Origin: Rhizobium altiplani | GTDB taxonomy: Bacteria; Pseudomonadota; Alphaproteobacteria; Rhizobiales; Rhizobiaceae | Assembly (NCBI RefSeq): GCF_001542405.1 | Contig: NZ_LNCD01000078.1 | Coordinates: 62,001-126,000, forward strand | Reading direction: 5' to 3' | Length of the DNA stretch: 64,000 nt | Shown: in pieces, positions 36,202 to 43,964 of the stretch | How the letters are laid out: each line of letters begins with the position of its first letter | How positions within the stretch are numbered: position 1 is the stretch's first letter | Position numbers and translations under genes: made by a program | Notes under the pieces: generated by a model | What the model was told of the DNA's origin: nothing | Databases searched by the model: none | What the model saw: only the letters and a program-made list of their open reading frames with translations

Positions 36202-37104
36202 TCACGTCATCCATTTCCGGTGCTCCGCGAAGCGCTCCGCGAGGAGGTCGATGAACAGGCGAACTTTCGTCGGCAAGTGGTTGCGGTTCGGATAGATGGC
36301 ATTGATGCTGAACTCGACGGCGCGATAGTCGCGCATGACCCGGACAAATCGTCCGGAGGCGATGTCATCAAAGACAACGAAACTTGGTGCCAGGAATATG
36401 CCCTGGCCCGTCGTCGTGAGGTGCCGCAGGGTCTCGGCACTGTTGGATACGACGTTGCCGCCAATCTTTACACTCATCTGGGCGCCATCTGCATCTTCGA
36501 AGCGCCATTCGTCTCCGTAGGGGTAATACGTATATTGGAGGCAGTTGTGATTTGCCAAATCCGCCGGGACCTCTGGCGCCGGATGGTTCTCAAGGTAGTT
36601 CGGCGAGCACACCAGGATATGACGCCATGGCGTCAACTTCCTGACAACAAGGCTCGAATCCGGTGGCGGCACGGTGCGGATCACGAGGTCGTAACCTTCC
36701 TCGACCATATCGATCATCCTCTCCCCAACGCTCAGGTCGAGCGCGATCGAGGGATATAGCTCAAGATACTCGCTGACGACGGGCAGCAGGAAGCGGACGA
36801 TGGCCGCGCTGGTATAGACCTTGAGCGTGCCGCGCGGTGTCGAGCTCATTGCACCGGCCGTGCTGTCGGCTTCCTCGAGATCGGCAAGTATCTGAGCCGA
36901 GCGTTCGTAGTAGTACTTGCCGGTTTCCGTGAGGCTGACCTTGCGCGTGGTGCGGTTGAGCAACCTGACGCCCAGCCTGTCCTCGAGGGACTGCACGTGG
37001 TTGCCGACCATCGTCACGGACATGTTGAGACGGCGCGCGGCCGCTGAAAAGCCGCCGCACTCGACAACGCGACCAAAGACTGTGAGGCTCGTCAGCCGAT
37101 CCAT
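36202..37104 (-). CDS. LysR-family regulator divergent from emrAB
   Basis: 300-aa regulator with N-terminal helix-turn-helix (MDRLTSLTVFGRVVECGGFS, then SVTMVGNHVQSLEDRLGVRLL), NRTTRKVSLTETG, and an effector domain ending FIDLLAERFAEHRKW. It is divergent from emrA with a 136-bp gap, the standard arrangement for a LysR regulator controlling the adjacent efflux operon. Its ligand is probably a pump substrate (inference). Its stop lies 9 nt from the end of the small membrane-protein gene. Confidence 0.93.
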   Translation of the reverse strand: MDRLTSLTVFGRVVECGGFSAAARRLNMSVTMVGNHVQSLEDRLGVRLLNRTTRKVSLTETGKYYYERSAQILADLEEADSTAGAMSSTPRGTLKVYTSAAIVRFLLPVVSEYLELYPSIALDLSVGERMIDMVEEGYDLVIRTVPPPDSSLVVRKLTPWRHILVCSPNYLENHPAPEVPADLANHNCLQYTYYPYGDEWRFEDADGAQMSVKIGGNVVSNSAETLRHLTTTGQGIFLAPSFVVFDDIASGRFVRVMRDYRAVEFSINAIYPNRNHLPTKVRLFIDLLAERFAEHRKWMT

Positions 37105-37240
37105 TGCACCCCCTAGATTATCCGCTCTGAGTTGATGATCCTTCCCGATTTAAGCAGATTATCAGAACGCGCGTAACGACGCATTGTCTGTCTCATCGAA
37201 TTGAGCCTCGCCTTACGAGGCAAACCAGTGGAGAAGGACA

Positions 37241-38407
37241 ATGGTCGAATTACCCCGCAAGGAAGTGTTCGAGGCGGCCGGCGAGCCCGAGGTTGCAAGG
37301 GTCACCGAAGCCCCGGCTGCACCGGCAGCGGACGTTGCCCCTGCCGTCGAAGCCAAAGGCAAGAAAAGCCGCAAGCTCGTTAAGCGGACGATCATGGCTG
37401 CAGCGCTTCTTGCCGGCGTCGCCTTTGTGGCGGACTACGGCCATCACTATTGGACGGTTGGCCGTTTCATCGAATCCACTGATGATGCCTATGTGAAGGC
37501 CGACTATACGACCGTTGCGCCGAAGGTTTCGGGCTATGTCGCCGCAGTCCTTGTCGGTGATAACGATGCAGTCAAGGCTGGGCAGGTGCTCGCCAAGATC
37601 GACGATCGCGACCATCAGGCCGCATTGTCCCAGGTCAAGGCCGACGTCAAGGCCGCAACTGCAGCCATCACAAATCTCGATGCGCAGATCGAACTGCAGC
37701 AGTCGATCATCGGCCAGGCCAGGGCGACGATCGATGCATCACTGGCGACGCTGGATTTTGCTCGCTCCGATGCGGCCCGTTCGCAACGGCTGATCACCAA
37801 TGGTGCCGGCACGCAGTCGCGGGCGGAACAGAGCCAATCACTTCGCGATCAGGCGCAGGCGGCACTTGAACGGGATCGGGCCGCGCTGGTCGCCGCGGAA
37901 AAGAAGGTGCCCGTTCTTCAGACACAGCGCGAGCAGGCTGTCGCGCAGCGTGAGCGCGCCGCCGCCGCCCAGCATCAGGCTGAACTCAACCTTTCCTATA
38001 CACAAATCATCGCTCCGGTCGACGGCACCGTCGGCGCCCGCACCATTCGAGTCGGACAGTTCGTAACCTCGGGGATGCAGTTGATGGCGGTCGTGCCGCT
38101 GCATTCCGTCTATGTCGTTGCCAACTTCAAGGAAACACAGCTCACTCATGTGCGCGCTGGGCAGCCTGTCGAGGTCAAGGTGGACAGTTTCCCCGATGTG
38201 GAAATCAAGGGCCATGTCGACAGCATTTCACCGGCGAGCGGGCTGGAGTTCTCACTGCTACCCCCTGACAATGCGACCGGCAACTTCACCAAGATCGTCC
38301 AGCGCATCCCGGTAAAGATCGTCATCGACGACGAGAAAGTGAGCGGTTTGCTTCGCGCCGGAATGTCCGTCGAGCCTGAGATCGATACCAAAGCGGCCGT
38401 CAGGTAG
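37241..38407 (+). CDS. emrA: EmrA-type membrane-fusion protein (HlyD family)
   Basis: 388-aa periplasmic adaptor of an EmrAB-type pump. A membrane anchor at about 47-67 (TIMAAALLAGVAFVADYG) follows a Lys/Pro-rich cytoplasmic tail. Then come the lipoyl-half motif STDDAYVKADYTTVAPKVSGYV, a long coiled-coil hairpin (about 120-235), the second half NLSYTQIIAPVDGTVG, and a beta-barrel domain ending LRAGMSVEPEIDT. It links the inner-membrane EmrB transporter to an outer-membrane channel (not in the window). GGAGAAGG precedes the ATG. First gene of emrA-emrB-cyclase. Confidence 0.95.
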   Translation: MVELPRKEVFEAAGEPEVARVTEAPAAPAADVAPAVEAKGKKSRKLVKRTIMAAALLAGVAFVADYGHHYWTVGRFIESTDDAYVKADYTTVAPKVSGYVAAVLVGDNDAVKAGQVLAKIDDRDHQAALSQVKADVKAATAAITNLDAQIELQQSIIGQARATIDASLATLDFARSDAARSQRLITNGAGTQSRAEQSQSLRDQAQAALERDRAALVAAEKKVPVLQTQREQAVAQRERAAAAQHQAELNLSYTQIIAPVDGTVGARTIRVGQFVTSGMQLMAVVPLHSVYVVANFKETQLTHVRAGQPVEVKVDSFPDVEIKGHVDSISPASGLEFSLLPPDNATGNFTKIVQRIPVKIVIDDEKVSGLLRAGMSVEPEIDTKAAVR

Positions 38408-38420
38408 GTGGTGCCGGGAA

Positions 38421-38447
38421 GGATTATCCAGCCTGACTGGATGATCC
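38421..38447 (+). repeat. Hairpin between emrA and emrB
   Basis: GGATTATCCAG (38421-38431) pairs with CTGGATGATCC (38437-38447), an 11-bp stem with one G-T pair and a 5-nt loop, followed by a pyrimidine run. It lies 14 nt after emrA and could reduce readthrough so that less EmrB than EmrA is made. Confidence 0.5.
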
Positions 38448-38520
38448 TTCCCTCCTTTCCCGAATTATCAGCCGAACCTCGTCATGAGATTGTTTCCGCA
38501 TAGCCGGAAGGAGAGACGTC

Positions 38521-40140
38521 ATGGCTACACTTCAGATCGTCGCCAACAATTCCAGCCCGCGTCTGGTGGACGCTGCGGCTCCGAAGCCCGCAGCTGCGAT
38601 GAGCGCCTTTCGCATGTGGAGCGCCGTCGTCGGTTCGACGCTCGGCGCGTTCATGGCCGTCCTCAATATCCAGATCGTCAACGCTTCGCTCGCGGATATC
38701 CAGGGTGCGATCGGCGCGGGCAAGGACGACGGTGGCTGGATTTCGACCTCCTACCTGATTGCGGAGATCGTGGTCATCCCTCTCAGCGGTTGGCTTGCTC
38801 AGGTCTTTTCCGTCCGCAAGTATCTCCTGACCAACGCCATTTTGTTCCTGCTATTTTCCGTCGCCTGTGCTTTCGCTGCGAACCTCCAGCAGATGATCGT
38901 GCTGCGCGCCGTTCAGGGCTTTGCGGGCGGCGTGCTGATCCCCATGGCGTTCACCATCATCATCACGCTTCTGCCAAAGCCCAAGCAGCCGATCGGTCTG
39001 GCCCTCTTTGCCCTCTCGGCGACCTTTGCTCCTGCCATCGGGCCTACCATCGGCGGATATCTGACCGAGAACTACGGCTGGGAGTTCATCTTCTACGTCA
39101 ATCTGGTTCCCGGTTTGCTCATGGTGGGAATGCTCTGGGCGTCGCTCGATCGCGCTCCGATGAAACTCGGTCTGCTCGCCAAGGGCGATTGGCCGGGCAT
39201 CATCACCATGGCAATCGGCCTTGCCGCCCTCCAGACGGTGTTGGAAGAGGGGAACAAGGAGGACTGGTTCGGATCGGATTTCATCGTCCGCCTGTCGATC
39301 ATCGCTGTCGTGTCGTTGACGCTGTTCCTCATTATCGAGCTGAAGACCGCCCATCCGCTGCTAAACCTCAGGCTCCTCGTCCGTCGCAACTTCGGCTTCG
39401 GGATTGTGGCGAACGTCCTGCTTGGGATCGCCCTTTATGGCTCTGCCTTCGTTCTTCCAATCTATCTGTCGCGCATCCAGGGCTACAATTCCGAGCAGAT
39501 CGGCATGGTCCTCGCCTGGACGGGCATTCCGCAGCTGCTGTTGATCCCGCTGGTGCCCCGCCTGATGAAGCGTTTTGACGTTCGCCTACTGATCGCCTTC
39601 GGTTTTGCGCTGTTTGCCGCTTCGAATTTCATGAATGTCTACATGACTGCCGACTATGCGAGTGACCAGCTCTTCTGGCCAAACGTCATCCGCGCCGTCG
39701 GGCAGGCGCTTGTCTTCGCGCCGCTCTCGGCCGTCGCAACAGCGGGCATCGAACAGGAAAATGCAGGTTCCGCATCCGCGCTCTTCAACATGATGCGTAA
39801 CCTCGGAGGCGCCGTCGGCATCGCAAGCCTGCAGACCTTTCTGAGCAAGCGCGAGCAATTCCATTCGAATATCCTGACGAATTCGATCTCGGTCTTCGAA
39901 GAAGCCACTCGGGATCGTGTCGCGAAACTGACCGCCTACTTCATGAGTCACGGTGTCAGCGATCAGGCCGCTGCCACCAACAAGGCCGTCGTCGCCATCG
40001 CGCTCAAGCTGCGCAAGCAGGCCAACATCATGGCCTTCAGCGACACATTCTTCGTGCTCGGTGCAGCATTGCTCGTCGCACTGCTCGCAACGCTGCTGCT
40101 GAAGAAGCCGGGTCATCTGTCCGGGGGCGGCGCTCACTAG
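38521..40140 (+). CDS. emrB: EmrB-type multidrug transporter (MFS, DHA2, 14 helices)
   Basis: 539-aa inner-membrane drug:H+ antiporter of the major facilitator superfamily. About 14 membrane helices are visible. Motif A-like GWLAQVFSVRKYLL follows helix 2, and the DHA2 motif VRAVQGFAGGVLIPMAFTI and motif C region FAPAIGPTIGGYLTENYGWE are present; MAVLNIQIVNASL is the helix-1 motif. It works with EmrA to expel lipophilic toxicants, with an outer-membrane factor encoded elsewhere. AAGGAGAG precedes the ATG. The stop lies 30 nt before the cyclase gene. Confidence 0.95.
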   Translation: MATLQIVANNSSPRLVDAAAPKPAAAMSAFRMWSAVVGSTLGAFMAVLNIQIVNASLADIQGAIGAGKDDGGWISTSYLIAEIVVIPLSGWLAQVFSVRKYLLTNAILFLLFSVACAFAANLQQMIVLRAVQGFAGGVLIPMAFTIIITLLPKPKQPIGLALFALSATFAPAIGPTIGGYLTENYGWEFIFYVNLVPGLLMVGMLWASLDRAPMKLGLLAKGDWPGIITMAIGLAALQTVLEEGNKEDWFGSDFIVRLSIIAVVSLTLFLIIELKTAHPLLNLRLLVRRNFGFGIVANVLLGIALYGSAFVLPIYLSRIQGYNSEQIGMVLAWTGIPQLLLIPLVPRLMKRFDVRLLIAFGFALFAASNFMNVYMTADYASDQLFWPNVIRAVGQALVFAPLSAVATAGIEQENAGSASALFNMMRNLGGAVGIASLQTFLSKREQFHSNILTNSISVFEEATRDRVAKLTAYFMSHGVSDQAAATNKAVVAIALKLRKQANIMAFSDTFFVLGAALLVALLATLLLKKPGHLSGGGAH

Positions 40141-40170
40141 CGCCGCACTCCGCCACCAGGGAGAAACGCC

Positions 40171-41412
40171 ATGAACCGCATCCTCCAAATCGAAACCGAG
40201 ACCCGCCCCTCAAAGACGGATCGCGTGGCAGGCAATACAAACTCACTGCTGTCGTTGATCGAGTGGCTCTCCGGCGATGAATGCCATGCGCTCGATGAGC
40301 CCGGCCTGATCTCCACCCTCGGCCGCCGCCTACTGGCACTCGGACTGCCTATCGATCGCATGACGCTACATCTCATGACGCTTCATCCGGAACTGATTGG
40401 CCGTACGCTTGCCTGGGCTCCGGGCGATCCGGTAGAGATCCACGATCGCGAACACAGCGCGCGCCAGACCTTTGCCAGCAGTCCTTTGCGCAAGGTTATG
40501 GACAGCCGCGAGCCGCTGGTTGTCGGGCTGGGTGACAGCATGCACGGCCGCTGGCAGGATATCGATATCTTTGCAGGCCGTGGCCTCGTGCAATTGATGA
40601 TCGCGCCTCTTTGCAATGCCGACGGGCCGGTGAGCGCGGCTGCCTTCGGGACCCGGCGGCCCGGCGGCTTCACACCTGCCGAAATCCAGGCTCTCGAGCG
40701 GATCCTCCCGGCGTTGCGCAACACCTGCGAATTGCGGGTGATGCGTCAAGTCGAACTCAGCCTGCTCGACACCTATATCGGTCCGCTCACAGCGCAGCGC
40801 ATCCTTGCCGGGCGAGTCCGGCAGGGCGAGATCGAGTCCATTGAGGCGGCTCTTCTGCTTTGCGATCTGCGCGGGTTCACGGAGATATCCAACAGGCTGC
40901 CAAGCAACAGCGTGCTCGAGTTGCTCAACGCCTATTTCGACAAGGTCATTCCCGCCATCACGCGCGAAGGCGGCGAAGTTCTGAAATTTATGGGCGATGC
41001 CGTCCTTGCGTTCTTTCCTGGCTATGATCCGGCCCGCAGTAGCGCTTCGGCATTGATCGCCGCCAAGGACATTCTGCGTGAGATCGATAAATTCGGGTTC
41101 GGCGATATCGCTCTCAACGTCGGCATCGCCCTGCACCATGGCGAAGTCAGCTACGGCAATATCGGATCCGGTCGCCGCCTCGATTTCACGTTGATCGGTC
41201 CCGACGTGAATCTGGTCAGCCGCATCCAAACGGCATGCGGAGATCTTCGCGTCCCGCTCCTGATGTCCGACGCATTCCGGTGCGAGGCTCAGGCCGAGGC
41301 CGTCTCGGTGGGCTGGCACGCGCTCAAGGGCTTCTCGGAGAAGGTCGAGCTCTTTCGCCTTCCGGAGTGGTACCCGGGGCGCGCAGAAGGCGAATATAAA
41401 CTATATAAATAA
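40171..41412 (+). CDS. Class III adenylate/guanylate cyclase
   Basis: 413-aa soluble protein. The N-terminal about 190 residues form a GAF-like sensory region (no motif recognised with certainty). The C-terminal catalytic domain has both metal aspartates, Asp232 (LLCDLRGFTE) and Asp276 (KFMGDAVLAF), the base-contacting Lys272, and the transition-state pair in LIGPDVNLVSRIQ, so it should be active, making cAMP (substrate not proven). GGGAGAA is before the ATG. Position 30 nt behind emrB indicates co-transcription with the efflux genes under the LysR regulator, an unusual linkage. Confidence 0.92.
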   Translation: MNRILQIETETRPSKTDRVAGNTNSLLSLIEWLSGDECHALDEPGLISTLGRRLLALGLPIDRMTLHLMTLHPELIGRTLAWAPGDPVEIHDREHSARQTFASSPLRKVMDSREPLVVGLGDSMHGRWQDIDIFAGRGLVQLMIAPLCNADGPVSAAAFGTRRPGGFTPAEIQALERILPALRNTCELRVMRQVELSLLDTYIGPLTAQRILAGRVRQGEIESIEAALLLCDLRGFTEISNRLPSNSVLELLNAYFDKVIPAITREGGEVLKFMGDAVLAFFPGYDPARSSASALIAAKDILREIDKFGFGDIALNVGIALHHGEVSYGNIGSGRRLDFTLIGPDVNLVSRIQTACGDLRVPLLMSDAFRCEAQAEAVSVGWHALKGFSEKVELFRLPEWYPGRAEGEYKLYK

Positions 41413-41496
41413 TAGCTATTTGTTGTGTGTTCACGGTTTTGGCGTTATTTGCTGAATAATGGGGATGGAGAGTACGGGGGCGTAAGGCAACAAGAA

Positions 41497-41961
41497 ATGC
41501 TGACGAAAAAGGGAAAGTATGGGCTGAAGGCGCTGGTTGACTTGGCGCGGCTTGCGCCGGGGGAAACCGCCTTCATCAATGACGTTGCTTCGCGCAACAA
41601 CATTCCGAAGAAATTCCTGGATACGATTCTTCTCGAATTGCGAAATGTCGGCATTCTTCGGTCGAAAAAGGGCCCGGGTGGCGGGTATTCGCTGTCGCGT
41701 CCAGCGTCTGAAATTCGCATTGGCCACGTCATCCGCACGCTTGACGGGCCTTTGGCGCCTATTCGCTGTGCGAGCCGTACAGCTTACGAAGCCTGCGACG
41801 ACTGTTCCGATCCCGAAAACTGTCAGGTGCGGCGCTCCATGACCGAGGTCCGCGATGCGATCGCAGACATTCTCGACAATATGACGCTTGAGCAGTTCGT
41901 TGCGTCGGGCAGCAAGCTGGACGATTCGGACGAGGAAGTCGCTATCTCGGTCGCCAACTGA
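41497..41961 (+). CDS. Rrf2-family regulator with a four-cysteine motif
   Basis: 154-aa Rrf2 protein: MLTKKGKYGLKALVDLARL winged-helix start, NNIPKKFLDTILLELRNVG recognition helix, GPGGGYSLSRP wing. Cysteines Cys91, Cys100, Cys103 and Cys109 (spacing 8-2-5 between them) fit an Fe-S cluster or thiol switch; this Cys pattern is seen in Rrf2 regulators near sulfur-assimilation genes. The ATG at 41497 matches the family N-terminus; 24 upstream codons are rejected. It converges on the SfnB-like gene with a 6-nt gap. Confidence 0.9.
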   Translation: MLTKKGKYGLKALVDLARLAPGETAFINDVASRNNIPKKFLDTILLELRNVGILRSKKGPGGGYSLSRPASEIRIGHVIRTLDGPLAPIRCASRTAYEACDDCSDPENCQVRRSMTEVRDAIADILDNMTLEQFVASGSKLDDSDEEVAISVAN

Positions 41962-41967
41962 ACAGCA

Positions 41968-43068
41968 TCAGCTGCCGCCAAAATAATGCTCTGCAGCCGC
42001 CCGGTAAAGATCGTCGTCGGCCGTATCATTCGCGCGAATCCGCGCATTTCTCCAATGTCGATCGAGATTCCGGCCTATGCTTGTCGCGCCGGATCCCGAC
42101 AGCTCGAATAGCGCGTTGGCGACTTCCAGGGCCGTCCTGCTTGCCATGATCTTGGCGGCTGAAGCGGAGAAGAACGCCAGTTCGACTGCGCCGGTCGATG
42201 GGCCGACCTGGGAAAAATCGAGTTTGTTGCCGGCGCTTTCCAGGAGCGCTGCAGTCGCTTGCACGGAAAGGGCAAGCTTGCCGATGCTGGCTGAGGGCGG
42301 CGCTTCCCGGAGATTGACGAGCGCGGCCCGGGCAATGCCGAGGTCCGTGCCTGCATGGAGTAGGGCGGCCAGCGCCGAACTGGTCGAGTGGCGTTGCCGT
42401 TGATCGTCCATCTCTTCGGCGTTCCCGGTGACACCTTGTGCGACAGCGGTTCCGGCGCCATTCGTCCGTTGCCCGAAACCATCCCAGTCATCGATGATCT
42501 GCAGGCCCGCGGCTTCACGGGGAAGGTAGAAGCGAACCGATTGCCCTTGCGTGTCAGTCGCTTCGACAGCGATCCAATCGGCAAAGAGGATGCCGGGCGC
42601 ACGCAAGCTCCGGCCGCTTAATTGATAATGGAGGCCGGAGGGAACAGCCGCACCGGCTTCGGGAAAAGCTGCTGCGACGAAATGATCGCCGGCAAGGACG
42701 TGAGCGAAGAAGAGTGCCTTTCGCTCTTCATTCTGTTCACTCCGGAGTTCCTCGAGCACCGTGAAATGGCGTTCGAGGCACTCCCCGATGGAAGAATCGC
42801 CTTCAGCGATTATGGCAACGATCTCGCCGAGGAGCGCATTGCCGACGTCCAGTCCCTCGTTCTCAGGCGGCACGGTCACGGCCGTCAGTCCCGACTGGAA
42901 AAGGGCGTCGAGCTCCGCGCGAGGAAACACCCGGTTAATATCACGCTCGCTCGCCTGCAGCGCAAAGTCCGCGGCAAGGCGTCGCGCGGTGGCTATCGCC
43001 TCTTCCTCGCTTTCGATACGGTGCGCGGCTGGTCTTGTCCGGTCTTGAAACCGCGATACGGTTCCCAT
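41968..43068 (-). CDS. SfnB/DszC-like acyl-CoA-dehydrogenase-fold flavoprotein
   Basis: 366-aa protein of the acyl-CoA dehydrogenase fold, closest by eye to SfnB and DszC-type FMNH2-dependent monooxygenases used to obtain sulfur from organosulfur compounds. Markers: AAHRIESEEEAIATARRLAA, INRVFPRAELDALFQSGLTA, EGDSSIGECLERHF, and the C-terminal LFELSGSGATSIGRNLDRHW with the conserved SGxxST-like loop. It is shorter than the about 400 residues I expect, with weakly conserved middle parts. AGGAGAAG precedes the ATG. The Cys-rich Rrf2 neighbour supports sulfur metabolism (inference). Confidence 0.82.
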   Translation of the reverse strand: MGTVSRFQDRTRPAAHRIESEEEAIATARRLAADFALQASERDINRVFPRAELDALFQSGLTAVTVPPENEGLDVGNALLGEIVAIIAEGDSSIGECLERHFTVLEELRSEQNEERKALFFAHVLAGDHFVAAAFPEAGAAVPSGLHYQLSGRSLRAPGILFADWIAVEATDTQGQSVRFYLPREAAGLQIIDDWDGFGQRTNGAGTAVAQGVTGNAEEMDDQRQRHSTSSALAALLHAGTDLGIARAALVNLREAPPSASIGKLALSVQATAALLESAGNKLDFSQVGPSTGAVELAFFSASAAKIMASRTALEVANALFELSGSGATSIGRNLDRHWRNARIRANDTADDDLYRAAAEHYFGGS

Positions 43069-43226
43069 CGCTTCTCCTATCAGTTGCGCCTCTAGGATTG
43101 TTGGATCGCGGGTGCAATGATAAGGCGCGTTTTTCTACGAATGCACGAGCGATAGAATTTTATTGTCGCTTGATTGCACTAATGCGAAGCGTGCGACGCT
43201 TCGCTGTCCGCAATGAGAGGTTCAAC

Positions 43227-43964
43227 ATGCCTTCAACAGTCCATGAGCGACTGAAACTGAATCCCGGCGACATTCCGATCTACGCCATCGGTGACATTCA
43301 CGGCAGGTACGACCTGCTGCTGAAGGCGGAGCAGGCCATCATTGACGACGCTGCCGTGATCCCGGGGCGCAAGCTTATCATCACGCTCGGTGACTACATT
43401 GATCGCGGACCGTCATCGGCACAGGTGATCTCGCACCTGATGATGCCTCCACCGGCGAATTTCGACCGCATCTGCCTGACCGGGAATCACGAGACCACGA
43501 TGCTCGACTATCTCGATGGTCTGATTTCCTTCTCGGATTGGATGCGGATGGGGTCGGATGCGCTGCTACGCTCCTACGGGCTCGATCCGGAACAACTGCC
43601 GCTGGTTTTTCCGAACGCCGCCAAGCTCGTGGGCTACATCAAGCAGTCAATACCGAAGCCGCACGTAGATTTCCTGCGATCCCTGCCGATCTTCGTCGAC
43701 ACGCCGAATGTTCTGTTCGTTCATGCCGGCATCGATCCGATGCTGCCGATCGATGCGCAAAGCGACGAGGATCTTGTTTTCATCCGCCATCGCTTTTTCG
43801 AGAGCAGCCGGCCGCTGCCGAAAGTGATTGTTCATGGCCATACGCCGAACGATGGGCCCGAGGTCCTGCCGATGAGGCTCAATCTTGATACAGGCGCCTT
43901 CCACAGCGGCAGACTTACGGTTGCCAGACTGTGGAGAGGGCGCGTGCATCTCTTCCAGACGTGA
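43227..43964 (+). CDS. PPP-family metallophosphatase (serine/threonine phosphatase or ApaH-like)
   Basis: 245-aa enzyme with all PPP motifs: AIGDIHGRYD, LGDYIDRGPSSA, LTGNHETTML, and VHGHTPNDGPEV, giving a two-metal phosphoesterase centre. The substrate may be phosphoproteins or dinucleoside polyphosphates. GAGAGG precedes the ATG at 43227; upstream in-frame extension is rejected. The stop codon touches that of exoP (TGATCA shared as adjacent stops), so the gene converges exactly on the BY-kinase-type exoP. In S. meliloti exoN occupies this side of exoP, as I recall, so this gene stands in its place. Confidence 0.9.
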   Translation: MPSTVHERLKLNPGDIPIYAIGDIHGRYDLLLKAEQAIIDDAAVIPGRKLIITLGDYIDRGPSSAQVISHLMMPPPANFDRICLTGNHETTMLDYLDGLISFSDWMRMGSDALLRSYGLDPEQLPLVFPNAAKLVGYIKQSIPKPHVDFLRSLPIFVDTPNVLFVHAGIDPMLPIDAQSDEDLVFIRHRFFESSRPLPKVIVHGHTPNDGPEVLPMRLNLDTGAFHSGRLTVARLWRGRVHLFQT

